NCBI GenBank assembly: GCA_023437225.1
Contig: JAEZGS010000027.1
Location: 62,001 to 126,000 of the forward strand
DNA length: 64,000 nt
Direction of reading: 5' to 3'
Origin: Bacteroidota bacterium
GTDB lineage: Bacteria; Bacteroidota; Bacteroidia; Chitinophagales; Chitinophagaceae
A program made the translations under genes and the position numbers. Each line of letters starts with the position of its first letter. Positions within the stretch are counted from its first letter, which is position 1. The notes under the pieces are model-generated. The model was not told the origin of the DNA. It did no database searches and was given only the letters and a program-made list of their open reading frames with translations. Below are positions 51,525-60,955 of the stretch, piece after piece.

Positions 51525-53849
51525 ATGAAAAAATTTGTCTTCGCACTTTGCGCGCTTATTCTCACGGGTAATGTATTTGCACAGAATCTAATGCCGGCCG
51601 ACGAAGTTGAGCCTCGTATTGGAACCGCGCATTGTCGCTGGTTTCATTTTACGCCGGGTGCAATTCCCTTCGGTATGGCAAAGCCTGCTCCTTCAACGAA
51701 CGGTCACTACGGTAACAAGTGGGGCTGGGAAGCTGTTGGTTACGATTACCGCGATTCATCCATTGAAGGCTTCCCGAATTTTCATGAATTCCAGGTTGGC
51801 GGTGTTGTATTCATGCCAACGACGGGTAAGTTGAAGACCATCCCTGGTAAACTGGAACAACCGGATCTGGGCTATCGCTCTGTGTTTGATCGTAAAGATG
51901 AGATTGCAAAAGCGGGTTATTATTCCGTGTTGCTGAAGGATTACAACATCAAAGCGGAATTGACAGCAACGCCACGTGTTGCCTTTCATCGTTATACATT
52001 CCCTGCTTCAAACTCTTCACACATATTATTTGATATCGGTAACAGGCAAGGTGAAAGCGGTCGCATCAAGGATTCGAAAGTGTACATTACTGACGACGGT
52101 CGCATCGAAGGATACGTGATCACGATGCCTGAATACACGCAAAAGTATCAGCCAGGTGCAACAGTGTCCATGTATTTCACTGCAATTGTTGATAAGAAAC
52201 CTACATCAGTTGGTGTGTTCAAAAAAACCGATGTCAAGCCGAATGAAAAATCAATCGATGGCGAGGGTGCAGGTTTGTATATAAGTTTTGCAACGAAAGA
52301 GAACGAAGCAGTAACCATTAAAGCAGGTCTATCATATACATCAATAGAAAACGCGCGATTGAACCTCGATGCTGAAGCGAAGGATATGAAATTCGACCAG
52401 GCAAAACAAAATGCGTACGACACATGGAACAGTTATATGGGTCGCATCAGGATAGACGGTGGATTGAAACAGGATCGTATCAAATTTTATACAGGTCTGT
52501 ATCATGCATTGCTTGGAAGAGGTTTGGCGAGCGATGTGAATGGCGCATATCCGGCGAACGATGGCTCTGTTAAGCAGATCGCATTGGGTAAGGACGGTAA
52601 GCCTGTTCACAATCATTACAATACCGATGCAATATGGGGCGGTTATTGGAACCTCACACCGCTGTGGGCATTGGCCTATCCCGAATATTATTCCGATTAC
52701 ATCAAGAGCCAGTTACTGGTATATAAAGATGCAGGATGGTTAGGCGATGGTATTGCAAACAGTCGCTATGTATCCGGAGTGGGAACCAATCTCGTTAGTT
52801 TGATCATGGCCGGTGCATACAATTACGGCATTCGTGATTTCGACATTCAAAAAGCATATGAAGCATCATTGAAGAACGAAGTGGAATGGCGTGATCGTCC
52901 GGCAGGAGCTGGCAAGGAAGATGTAGATCGATTTGTGAAATATGGTTATGTAAATCATGTTGAACCAAAGAACAATGAATGGGTATTTTCCGGATCGCAT
53001 ACGCTCGAGTATTCATTCAGTTCCTACGCCGTTGCACAATGGGCGAAGAAATTGGGAAAGAAAAAAGATTACAATCAACTGATGTCGCTCTCAAAAGGTT
53101 GGGAAAAGATCTTCGATACTGAAACAAAATTTGTTCGTCCAAGATATGCAGACGGAAAGTTTGTCGACAACTTCAAGCCGACAGAACCATGGCGTGGTTT
53201 CCAGGAAGGAAACGCATGGCAGTATACGTTCTATGTGCCGCATGAACCTGTATCGCTGGTAAACAAAGTTGGCAAAGAAGAATTTACGCGTCGGCTAGAC
53301 AGCATCTTCACTGTTTCGCAAAAAGCGATATTCGGTGGTGGTAAACACATCGATGCGTTTGCGGGTTTGGAAGGATTGTACAATCACGGTAACCAACCCT
53401 GTCTGCACATCTCGTGGTTGTTTAATTATTCAGGCAAGCCCTGGCTTACACAAAAATGGGTGCGTGCTATTTGCAATGAGTTTTATGGTACCGAAGGAAT
53501 ACATGGTTATGGATACGGTCAGGATGAAGACCAGGGACAACTCGGTGCATGGTACGTGTTAGCAGCGATCGGTTTGTTCGATGTTCAGGGTGGAGCAGCG
53601 GCTGCACCGAAGATGCAGTTAGCCGCACCGTTGTTCGATAAGGTGACCATTCAATTGAATAAGAATTATTATCCGGGCAAAACATTCACTATCACTGCTA
53701 AAAACAATTCTCCTGAAAAGATCTATATCCAGTCGATGAAATTGAATGGTAAGACAATCACCACTCCGGCTGTTGATTTTAAAAAGATCGTCGCCGGTGG
53801 CACATTAGAGTATGAAGTGAGTGAACAGCCTAATACAAATATTAAGTAG
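51525..53849 (+). CDS. GH92 exo-alpha-mannosidase
   Basis: Exported protein of 774 residues (signal peptide 1-19, ending VFAQ). GH92 motifs are all present: GAIPFGMAKPAPS near 47, FQEGNAWQYTFYVPHEP with the presumed acid Glu, YNHGNQPCLHISWLFNYSGKPW, and GQDEDQGQLGAWYVLAAIG with the base Asp residues. The family releases mannose from alpha-1,2/1,3/1,4/1,6 linkages with calcium; which one applies here is unknown. A TAAATTTG at 51456-51463 fits a -7 box without a well-placed TTTG. It is one of four GH92 domains in the window and differs clearly in sequence from the other three. Confidence 0.93.
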   Translation: MKKFVFALCALILTGNVFAQNLMPADEVEPRIGTAHCRWFHFTPGAIPFGMAKPAPSTNGHYGNKWGWEAVGYDYRDSSIEGFPNFHEFQVGGVVFMPTTGKLKTIPGKLEQPDLGYRSVFDRKDEIAKAGYYSVLLKDYNIKAELTATPRVAFHRYTFPASNSSHILFDIGNRQGESGRIKDSKVYITDDGRIEGYVITMPEYTQKYQPGATVSMYFTAIVDKKPTSVGVFKKTDVKPNEKSIDGEGAGLYISFATKENEAVTIKAGLSYTSIENARLNLDAEAKDMKFDQAKQNAYDTWNSYMGRIRIDGGLKQDRIKFYTGLYHALLGRGLASDVNGAYPANDGSVKQIALGKDGKPVHNHYNTDAIWGGYWNLTPLWALAYPEYYSDYIKSQLLVYKDAGWLGDGIANSRYVSGVGTNLVSLIMAGAYNYGIRDFDIQKAYEASLKNEVEWRDRPAGAGKEDVDRFVKYGYVNHVEPKNNEWVFSGSHTLEYSFSSYAVAQWAKKLGKKKDYNQLMSLSKGWEKIFDTETKFVRPRYADGKFVDNFKPTEPWRGFQEGNAWQYTFYVPHEPVSLVNKVGKEEFTRRLDSIFTVSQKAIFGGGKHIDAFAGLEGLYNHGNQPCLHISWLFNYSGKPWLTQKWVRAICNEFYGTEGIHGYGYGQDEDQGQLGAWYVLAAIGLFDVQGGAAAAPKMQLAAPLFDKVTIQLNKNYYPGKTFTITAKNNSPEKIYIQSMKLNGKTITTPAVDFKKIVAGGTLEYEVSEQPNTNIK

Positions 53850-53889
53850 CGATATTATTATGCTGTGATAACGCAGCGTTTGCGAAATG

Positions 53890-54111
53890 TTATTTCTTCT
53901 TTTTAAGCTTATCCGGTTTGTGGGCCGCAAGTTTTTTGCTCTTGTCGGTCTCCACCAGGTACTCGGGGTTGTCTGCGGAAGCGGCAACCTCGTGGCTTTT
54001 TATCTTCATCGGTGAAGTCAGTTTCTTCTTAACTGTTCCCGAAGTTTTGCCTTGCGACGTTTGCCATTCCACTTTATCTCCCTTCTTCAGCGTTTTCTTA
54101 GCTTTTGCCAT
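53890..54111 (-). CDS. Small basic DUF2945-like protein (hypervirulence TUDOR-like)
   Basis: A 73-residue Lys-rich protein starting at ATG 54111, which begins MAKAKKTLKKGDKVEWQTSQG; an upstream ATG at 54135 adds eight residues. The pattern GDKVEW...GTVKKKL...NPEYLVETDKS and the Lys-rich tail match the short SH3/TUDOR-like DUF2945 family, widespread in bacteria and of uncertain role; a nucleic-acid-binding function is often assumed. It converges with the GH92 gene, 40 bp from its stop. Confidence 0.8.
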   Translation of the reverse strand: MAKAKKTLKKGDKVEWQTSQGKTSGTVKKKLTSPMKIKSHEVAASADNPEYLVETDKSKKLAAHKPDKLKKKK

Positions 54112-54240
54112 GACCGTTGTTTTATGATCCTTCACACAAAGGTCAGACCAACATGCCTCGCCCGGATTCGGCTATTTTATTATTGATGGGAACTGCAGAT
54201 CAACAACGGTTGTTGCGACGAATATCCTTTTGCAAAAAAA

Positions 54241-54271
54241 TTTGGTATACTCAAATTTCCATTTAACTTTG
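54241..54271 (+). promoter_or_regulatory. Bacteroidota-type promoter for the membrane-protein gene
   Basis: TTTG at 54241-54244 and TAACTTTG at 54264-54271 are 19 bp apart, an exact match to the consensus. The expected start near 54278 leaves a leader of about 12 nt before ATG 54290 and rules out an upstream in-frame ATG at 54230. Confidence 0.65.
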
Positions 54272-54289
54272 AAATACAAAGTACTTTTT

Positions 54290-55531
54290 ATGAAGGAAGA
54301 AATCTTGTCGAACATCAACAATCCTGCGCAGTTGGAGAACCTGTACAGGTCGGATAAGTCCGCATTCAGACGTGCATTCAATGCCGTGTTCCCCGAGTTA
54401 AGAGATCAGACGGTTGCAGATTTTTGGAATGCGCGACTAAATTTTGAGAAGCAAGAGGCGTCTTTTGGATCACGATCAGATTTGATTTTTGTGATCATTG
54501 CCTCGCTCATTGCGGGATTTATCGCGAAGATCCCCGACATATTCAACATCAGCGAAGAGTACTTCTTTCCCCGAAACATCGGCTATGTGGTTTTCCCTGC
54601 CCTGACTGCCTACTTTGCGTGGAAGAACCGGCTATCCACCGGAAAGATCGCAACAATAATTGTTGCAATGGTCGCAGGACTGTTGTTTATTAATCTCCTG
54701 CCGAATAAACCCACCAGCGATACCCTTATCCTGTCGTGCATTCACCTTGTTTTGTTTTTATGGTCGATACTCGGTTTTGCCTTTGTTGCCGATGCAAAAG
54801 ATGACGCGGGCAAACGAATGGGGTATCTGAGTTATAATGGTGATCTGGTGGTTATGTCAGCCTTAATCGCAATTGCCGGTGGAATCATGACAGCCATTAC
54901 GTTTGGATTGTTTGAATTAATCGGCCTCCGAATCGAAAAGGTTTGGGAGGAATACATCATTCCATTTGCGGCTCCTGCCGTGCCGATAGTCGCAACCTAT
55001 CTAACCAGAACAAACCCACAGTTAGTAGGAAAGGTTTCGCCTGTCATTGCACGGATATTCAGTCCGCTCGTTTTGGTGATGCTGGCGATCTACCTCGTTG
55101 CTATCATTTATTCCGGCAAGGATCCCTACAACGATCGTGAATTCCTTCTTATGTTCAATGCATTGCTCATCGGTGTAATGGCAATCATCTTTTTCTCTGT
55201 TGCGGAACGTTCAAAAGCAGCCACCAATCACGCCGAGACATGGGTGCTGTTACTTCTGTCGATACTCACCATTGTTGTGAATGGTATCGCCTTATCGGCA
55301 ATATTATTCCGGATATCCGAGTGGGGCATAACGCCAAACCGTATGGCCGTGCTTGGTGCAAACGTATTGGTGTTGATCAACCTGTTACTGGTGACGTTCC
55401 AACTTTATCGCGTTGTAACCAGGAAGGCCGAGATCAATTCTGTGGGCCGCACCATTTCTTCCTACCTGCCAGTATACATCGTGTGGACGATCATTGTGAC
55501 GTCTGTGTTTCCGGCGATATTTGGCGTTTAG
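54290..55531 (+). CDS. Multi-pass inner-membrane protein
   Basis: Membrane protein of 413 residues with an N-terminal soluble region (about 1-60, acidic helix) and roughly 11-12 hydrophobic helices from residue 65 to the end. It resembles DUF4153-type membrane proteins of Bacteroidota (blocks like LDSGKRxG with a following hydrophobic run, here DDAGKRMGYLSYNGDLVV), but the family assignment is tentative and no transport or catalytic motif is obvious. The start at 54290 is set by a consensus promoter that overlaps the longer frame. A hairpin with octamer repeats follows the stop. Confidence 0.75.
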   Translation: MKEEILSNINNPAQLENLYRSDKSAFRRAFNAVFPELRDQTVADFWNARLNFEKQEASFGSRSDLIFVIIASLIAGFIAKIPDIFNISEEYFFPRNIGYVVFPALTAYFAWKNRLSTGKIATIIVAMVAGLLFINLLPNKPTSDTLILSCIHLVLFLWSILGFAFVADAKDDAGKRMGYLSYNGDLVVMSALIAIAGGIMTAITFGLFELIGLRIEKVWEEYIIPFAAPAVPIVATYLTRTNPQLVGKVSPVIARIFSPLVLVMLAIYLVAIIYSGKDPYNDREFLLMFNALLIGVMAIIFFSVAERSKAATNHAETWVLLLLSILTIVVNGIALSAILFRISEWGITPNRMAVLGANVLVLINLLLVTFQLYRVVTRKAEINSVGRTISSYLPVYIVWTIIVTSVFPAIFGV

Positions 55532-55547
55532 CCGAGAATCGGATGAC

Positions 55548-55611
55548 CGGAGAAACGGATAATCAGCGACAATAAATCCGTTTCTCTGTTTCTCCGTTTC
55601 TCTGTTTCTCT
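55548..55611. repeat. Inverted repeat merged with four octamer repeats
   Basis: GAGAAACGGAT at 55550-55560 and ATCCGTTTCTC at 55576-55586 form a perfect 11-bp stem, extended by a G-U and a C-G pair to 55548 and 55588, around a 15-nt loop. The right arm continues into four octamers (GTTTCTCT, GTTTCTCC, GTTTCTCT, GTTTCTCT) at 55580-55611. It may terminate the membrane-protein transcript; the octamer is the reverse complement of the one at 30329-30376. Confidence 0.75.
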
Positions 55612-55627
55612 GAGTACATTTACTGTT

Positions 55628-57943
55628 ATGAAAGCCTTCCTCTTTACATTACTAAGTCTCGCGATATATACCACCATCTATTCGCAAAAGCAGCCGGTTG
55701 ATTATGCCGATCCTTTGCTAGGTACTTCCGAATCCCGATGGATGTTGAATCCCGGCGCTACCATGCCTTTTGGGATGGTGCAGTTAAGTCCCGATAACCA
55801 GGGTGGAGTGTGGAAGTCGGGATACGAATATACCCTCGGTAACGTCGGAGGATTCAGTCACATACATTCCTGGACAATGGCCGGTCTTTCAGTGATGCCG
55901 ACGGTGGGTGTGTTAAATACCCGGAGAGGGCCTGCAGACGGACCTACTACCGGCTGGACAACCGGATATCGTTCACGAGTAGTAAAAGAATCCGAACAAG
56001 CAAGTCCCGGTTACTATGCTGTAACACTGATGAACGGAAATATAAAAACCGAACTCACGAGTACAACGCGCGCGGGTTTCTTTCGCTTTACTTTTCCTGA
56101 AGAAGAAGACGCACACATCTTGCTTGATCTTGATATTCCTTTCGAAAACACTGCAGAGATCCTCGAAGCAAAGATTACCAAAGTGTCGGACACAGAGATA
56201 GAAGGATATTCAAAACAAAGATGGAGTTGGAATGAATACACCGTTCATTTCATTGCGCGGTTTAATAAATCGATGCAATCGTTCGGTGGTTGGGTAGGCG
56301 ACGATGTAAAGAAAGAGATCAACGAAATTTCGGGCAAAGGATCAATGGGCGGCTATGCTGATTTCAAAATGAAGAAGGGCGAAATGTTATTAATGCAGAC
56401 TGCCATCTCTTTGGTAAGCATTGAACAGGCTCGTTTGAACCTGAAAACTGAAATGGATCCGTTCAGTTGGAGCTTCGACAAGGTACGTAAGAATGCACGT
56501 GATGTTTGGAACACGCTGCTAAGTAAAATAAAAGTTGAAGGCGGTTCCGAGCTCAACAAGAAAAAGTTCTATACCAACTACTATCGATCATATGTTGCAC
56601 GAACAACCTGGAGTGATGTCAATGGAAAGTATGTGGATGTGAATGAAGTGGTGCGACAAGTGCTTCCCGAAAATCCGGTTTATGGTTGTGATGCTTTATG
56701 GAATACTTTCTGGAATCTTAACCAGCTATGGAGCCTTGTCAATCCGGACATTACAAGCAATTGGGTTAAATCATTTCTTGAAATTTACAGAACCGGTGGA
56801 TGGTTGCCGAAAGGTCCCGCAGGCATTGAGTATTCTGGGATCATGGAAGCATCGCATGAGATCGCATTGATCGTTGCTGCATATCAAAAAGGGATTCGCG
56901 ATTTTGATACTGCATTGGCTTTGCAGGCGATGGTGCATCAGCAAACAACACCGGGAATCGTTACTAAAGAGAATGGATTTGCCGGTAATAAATTCTTTGA
57001 GTCTTACATGACGCTCGGATATGTTCCTCATGAAGAAGGACAGGTATCCAACACACTTGAATATTCGTATGACGATTGGTGTGTTTCGCAATATGCGAAA
57101 GCATTAGGCAGAGAAGATGTTTACACACAATTTATAAAGCGAGCGGATAATTATAAGAATGTATTCGATACAACCGTGAAATACATTCGCACAAAACATC
57201 GCGACGGCAATTGGGTGAAGGACTGGTCGCCCTTTTGTTGTACAAGCTTTACCGGTTCAGGATATCTTGAAGGGAATGCATGGCAATACAGTTTTTTCAA
57301 TCCGCATGATGTGCAGGGAATATTGAACCTGATGGGCCGCGATGAATTCAACAAGCGACTTGATGATGGCTTTGAGAAATCTGCACGATATTCATTTAAT
57401 GCTGAAGGTGATCTTTATGATCTTGTGCCGATCAATCATGGGAATCAGCCAAACATGCAGGCGGCGTGGCTTTTTAATTATTCGGGGAAACCATGGTTAA
57501 CACAAAAATGGACAAAAGAGATCATGAACAAGTACTATGGTGTTACTCCATACCATGGTTGGTTGGGTGATGAGGACGAGGGACAAATGGGTGCATGGTT
57601 TGTTATGGCTTCAATGGGATTGTTTCAAACCAACGGCGGTGCGTCAGTAAGACCATTCTATGAAATAGGAAGTCCGCTTTTCGAAAAGACAACCATTCAA
57701 CTTGATTCAAGATATTACAAAGGCAAGTCCTTTACGATCATTGCAAAGAATGTTTCTGATAAAAACATTTATGTGCAGTCGGCCCAACTCGATGGAAAGC
57801 CATTGAACAAGCCATGGTTCTATCATGATGAGCTTGTCGATGGCGGCACACTTATCCTGCAGATGGGACCAAAAGCAAACCTGCAATGGGGCAGTAAGCC
57901 TTCGGATGCACCGCCGTCGATGTCAGCGAACACAGAAAATTAA
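55628..57943 (+). CDS. GH92 exo-alpha-mannosidase
   Basis: Exported protein of 771 residues (signal peptide about 1-20, ending YSQ). GH92 hallmarks: TMPFGMVQLSPD near 45, YLEGNAWQYSFFNPHD with the presumed acid, INHGNQPNMQAAWLFNYSGKPW, and LGDEDEGQMGAWFVMASMG with base Asp residues. The length is standard. The promoter region is squeezed by the octamer repeat, which ends 16 bp before the ATG, so the gene may depend on read-through or on a promoter inside the repeat. It is convergent with the ferritin gene, 12 bp away. Confidence 0.93.
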   Translation: MKAFLFTLLSLAIYTTIYSQKQPVDYADPLLGTSESRWMLNPGATMPFGMVQLSPDNQGGVWKSGYEYTLGNVGGFSHIHSWTMAGLSVMPTVGVLNTRRGPADGPTTGWTTGYRSRVVKESEQASPGYYAVTLMNGNIKTELTSTTRAGFFRFTFPEEEDAHILLDLDIPFENTAEILEAKITKVSDTEIEGYSKQRWSWNEYTVHFIARFNKSMQSFGGWVGDDVKKEINEISGKGSMGGYADFKMKKGEMLLMQTAISLVSIEQARLNLKTEMDPFSWSFDKVRKNARDVWNTLLSKIKVEGGSELNKKKFYTNYYRSYVARTTWSDVNGKYVDVNEVVRQVLPENPVYGCDALWNTFWNLNQLWSLVNPDITSNWVKSFLEIYRTGGWLPKGPAGIEYSGIMEASHEIALIVAAYQKGIRDFDTALALQAMVHQQTTPGIVTKENGFAGNKFFESYMTLGYVPHEEGQVSNTLEYSYDDWCVSQYAKALGREDVYTQFIKRADNYKNVFDTTVKYIRTKHRDGNWVKDWSPFCCTSFTGSGYLEGNAWQYSFFNPHDVQGILNLMGRDEFNKRLDDGFEKSARYSFNAEGDLYDLVPINHGNQPNMQAAWLFNYSGKPWLTQKWTKEIMNKYYGVTPYHGWLGDEDEGQMGAWFVMASMGLFQTNGGASVRPFYEIGSPLFEKTTIQLDSRYYKGKSFTIIAKNVSDKNIYVQSAQLDGKPLNKPWFYHDELVDGGTLILQMGPKANLQWGSKPSDAPPSMSANTEN

Positions 57944-57955
57944 TTGCATATTCTA

Positions 57956-58471
57956 TTAGTGACCTTTCCCGCCTTCGCCATCTATTCCCATAGTTTGAAG
58001 ATCGCGGTCGAATAAGTACATACCACCCTTGTCTTCACCAATAAGGTTTAGTTTGTCGATAATGTTTCGGGCAAGTGTCTCTTCTTCTATCTGTTCTGCA
58101 ACATACCATTGAAGGAAGTTGTGCGTAGTGTAGTCTTTTTCGAGCATGCAAAGCTCAACAAGTGCATTGATCTCGTTGGACACCTTGATCTCGTGTGATA
58201 GAACGATGTCAAAGATCTCATTGATTCCCTGGAATTCATTTTGCGGAGCGGCAAAGGCAGGAACGATGGCATGACCACCCCGGTCGTTGATGTAATGAAA
58301 TAATTTCAGCATGTGCATGCGTTCTTCATCTGAATGATGGTAAAGAAAAGCAGCAACGCCGTTATATCCTTTTACCTGCGCCCATGAAGCCATAGCGAGA
58401 TAGTACATGGAGGAATAACCTTCAAGGTCGATTTGACGGTTTAAAGCATTTTCAATTTTGGATGAGATCAT
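57956..58471 (-). CDS. ftnA: Ferritin (FtnA-like)
   Basis: Non-haem ferritin of 171 residues forming the 24-mer iron store. The ferroxidase-site residues are all present in the E. coli FtnA spacing: E17, Y24, E50, H53, E94, Q127 and E130 (motifs DLEGYSSMYYL, DEERMHML, SHEIKVSNE, AEQIEEE). Helices and length match the bacterial family, with a short Gly-rich tail. It sits next to GH92 and CPBP-protease genes with no functional link apparent. With the catalase gene at 61590 it may reflect oxidative-stress protection. Confidence 0.93.
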   Translation of the reverse strand: MISSKIENALNRQIDLEGYSSMYYLAMASWAQVKGYNGVAAFLYHHSDEERMHMLKLFHYINDRGGHAIVPAFAAPQNEFQGINEIFDIVLSHEIKVSNEINALVELCMLEKDYTTHNFLQWYVAEQIEEETLARNIIDKLNLIGEDKGGMYLFDRDLQTMGIDGEGGKGH

Positions 58472-58531
58472 AGTGAATGGTTTGTCTATAAATATACATG
58501 AAAGATTCGTCCCTGGTTCGTCGCTGTTTGT

Positions 58532-59326
58532 TCACCTGGCTTCATCAAACCTTTTTTGGTTTCGCATATAGATTTCGATACAAACAACTGCGAATATCAA
58601 CAGCGCCAATGCAGGAAGTACAACTGTCAAATCAATCATCCTCGTGGTGGGTGCTAAGACCGGTTGCTCCAGAATCCAGATTTTAGCTGCGTTATTATCC
58701 TGTCCAAATGCGGATGTGGTCAGGTTTGCAGCGAAGTGTATTCCTGTAGGCATTGCAATTCCTTTCGAGTAAATCGCTGCCAGCCCAAACACAAGTCCCC
58801 AGATGGCTGGCCCCATGAATGAACTTGTGATTGTCCAACCATTTGCAACATGATAGAGCGCAAATAGGACGGAGGTTATCAAAAGAGCAACACGCACGCC
58901 ATATTTCGTTTTTATATTTTCTAGTGGATATGCCCTGAACCCAAGCTCTTCCATGAATGCAAGCGGTATCAATGGAATTGCCATCATAATAAAGTGCATC
59001 CAGTTTATCTGCGGGTTTGCGGAAACGCTCACACCCGTAAAGTATATAACGCTGCATGCCAACAGTCCCATCAATATTATGCCTAGGAATATTCCATTTA
59101 CGAATCGAACCAGGGTTTTGCGTTCAAATGTCAATCCGATATCCTTGAATCGTTTCCTGTCTATCTTAAGAAATATTGCTGTAGCAATTAAACCTGCAAG
59201 TGTTCCAAGTAACCCATGTGCGAGTCGCTCGGAACCTGCCTCAAAAAGGTTTTTGCTTATCGATAATGCCACGAACAATCCAGTGAAGACAAAACAAAAA
59301 AGAATCGATCTCGATATTTGCTTCAT
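58532..59326 (-). CDS. CPBP-family intramembrane metalloprotease
   Basis: Membrane protein of 264 residues with about eight hydrophobic helices. The CPBP (CAAX protease/bacteriocin-processing, Abi) motifs are complete: E126-E127-x-x-x-R131, F-x-x-x-H159, and H197-x-x-x-N201. These are the zinc or catalytic residues of the glutamic/metallo-type intramembrane protease family. Roles in other bacteria include prenyl-protein processing, bacteriocin maturation and self-immunity; none can be picked here. It is separated by 60 bp from the ferritin gene and transcribed in the same direction. Confidence 0.9.
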   Translation of the reverse strand: MKQISRSILFCFVFTGLFVALSISKNLFEAGSERLAHGLLGTLAGLIATAIFLKIDRKRFKDIGLTFERKTLVRFVNGIFLGIILMGLLACSVIYFTGVSVSANPQINWMHFIMMAIPLIPLAFMEELGFRAYPLENIKTKYGVRVALLITSVLFALYHVANGWTITSSFMGPAIWGLVFGLAAIYSKGIAMPTGIHFAANLTTSAFGQDNNAAKIWILEQPVLAPTTRMIDLTVVLPALALLIFAVVCIEIYMRNQKRFDEAR

Positions 59327-59546
59327 TATTAAATTAACTCAATATATTTCTTTTAATAAATAATCTCCAATGCAAGACAGGGACTATAGAAGTTCGTTAC
59401 AGGAAGCAGTTGAAACATTAAACCATAATAAATTACACAAACAGCTATTGAATTTTCGGATTTGTTTCTATACTTTGTCCTTCCTACTCTTCGAAATCCC
59501 TACCGTATAGTATCTGCTATCTTTTAACCTAAACACATCTTCTGTT

Positions 59547-59933
59547 ATGGAACAGCAACAACAGACGAGGGAGTTCATTCTTCGTTATTTCAATGAAATT
59601 AGTGGTGTCGAAAAGACACGGGGCGAACTTGGACGTTTCATAAGTGATGAATCACTGATTGGACACATACTTGAGTTCGAAAGTGCATTTCCCGGGTACA
59701 AGGTCCTTCCCGATGAAATGATTGTAGAAAATGACAGAGTCGTTGTTAAGGCACGATTATCGGGCACTCATAAAGGCGAATTAAATGGTATTCCTCCTAC
59801 GTATCGCCAGGTAGATGTTCCTTTCGCAATTTGCTATGTCATTTCTAATAACAAAATAACAAACCACTGGATGGTGGTCGATCGGATGACTGTAATGGAG
59901 CAGCTTGGAGTTATGGAGACGATGGAGAAATGA
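59547..59933 (+). CDS. SnoaL/NTF2-like ester cyclase-type protein
   Basis: Protein of 128 residues with the NTF2-like fold of the SnoaL group: REFILRYFNEI at the start, HILEFESAFPGYKVLPDEMIVENDRVVVKARLSGTH split in the middle, and NNKITNHWMVVDRMTVMEQLG at the end. These proteins are described as polyketide cyclases or ester cyclases, but most are uncharacterised. The next gene, a WYL-type regulator, starts 37 bp downstream on the same strand, so the two are probably co-transcribed. Confidence 0.85.
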   Translation: MEQQQQTREFILRYFNEISGVEKTRGELGRFISDESLIGHILEFESAFPGYKVLPDEMIVENDRVVVKARLSGTHKGELNGIPPTYRQVDVPFAICYVISNNKITNHWMVVDRMTVMEQLGVMETMEK

Positions 59934-59970
59934 AAGGAGCGTATCTTCATATCTCTATTTATGTTACCAG

Positions 59971-60951
59971 ATGATTGTAGAAGACCTCAACCGTTTTGAT
60001 CGCACACTCGCCGTTCTTGTATTGCTGCAATCACGCAAACTTGTGAAAGCTCAGGACTTATCCGATCGATTTGGAGTGAGCCTGCGCACGATCTATCGCG
60101 ATATTCGCTCGCTGGAAGCTGCTGGTGTTCCCATCATCGGCGAAGCGGGGGTTGGCTATTCCATTATGGAAGGCTATCGTCTGCCGCCCATCATGTTTTC
60201 TCGTGAAGAAGCTGGTAGTTTCGTTGCTGCGGAAAAACTAATGCTGCAATTCACAGACGTCGGACTGGGATCTTACTTCAAATCGGCCATGGACAAAATT
60301 AGGTCTGTATTGAAGGGAAAGGAAAAAGACTGGATCGCATCGCTGGAGCAGCAGGTATGGACCGTTAACCGCAGCGAACCCTTTAATAAAACTATCAACA
60401 ATGCATTGCCGATCCTATTTAACAGCATGGCGATGCAATTGCAGGTGCATCTTACCTATCAGTCCGTTAATGCAACAAAGGCATCAGAGCGTTTCATCGA
60501 ACCCGTTGGTGTTTTTTACGAAAACCACCACTGGTATCTCTATGGCTTTTGCCATCTGAGAAACGATTACCGGCAGTTCCGCACAGACAGGATCAGGGCA
60601 ATCAGGTCCACAGACATACCCTTCTCAAAATCTCACGACATTATCAGCGAGCTAAGAAATAATTATGAAAGCTGCGAGGAAACGAAGGTGATCATCGCCG
60701 TACAAAAAGAAACTGCCTGTTACCTAAGCGAGGGGAGGAAATATTATGGCTTCGTTTCAGAAGAAGAGAGGGAAAACGAAGTTGAAATGACCTTTATGGT
60801 GAGTTCACAAATGGAAGGCTTAGCAAGATATTACCTGATGTTTGCAGATAAGGCCAGGGTCGTTGAGCCTGAAGAATTCAGGATGAGGGTAAAAGCGCTG
60901 GCAGAAAAAACCCTTGCTCAGCTAAGCAAAGATCTTTCTGCGCAGCACTGA
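59971..60951 (+). CDS. HTH-WYL transcriptional regulator
   Basis: Regulator of 326 residues starting at ATG 59971; an upstream in-frame ATG at 59905 would overlap the preceding gene and adds an unlike leader. Residues about 8-60 form a winged HTH (HTH_11/DeoR-like: KAQDLSDRFGVSLRTIYRDIRSLEAAGVPI), and 140-225 the WYL domain (AMQLQVHLTYQ to NHHWYLYGFCHLRNDYRQFRTDRI), with a WCX-like C-terminal region. WYL domains bind nucleotides or nucleic acid ends and often control DNA-repair or stress genes. It faces the DinB gene with 4 bp between stops. Confidence 0.9.
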   Translation: MIVEDLNRFDRTLAVLVLLQSRKLVKAQDLSDRFGVSLRTIYRDIRSLEAAGVPIIGEAGVGYSIMEGYRLPPIMFSREEAGSFVAAEKLMLQFTDVGLGSYFKSAMDKIRSVLKGKEKDWIASLEQQVWTVNRSEPFNKTINNALPILFNSMAMQLQVHLTYQSVNATKASERFIEPVGVFYENHHWYLYGFCHLRNDYRQFRTDRIRAIRSTDIPFSKSHDIISELRNNYESCEETKVIIAVQKETACYLSEGRKYYGFVSEEERENEVEMTFMVSSQMEGLARYYLMFADKARVVEPEEFRMRVKALAEKTLAQLSKDLSAQH

Positions 60952-60955
60952 TTAT

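Noticed and set aside
53862..53878. GCTG-8 nt-CAGC after the GH92 gene as a terminator
   Set aside because: Only four base pairs with a large loop and no T run.
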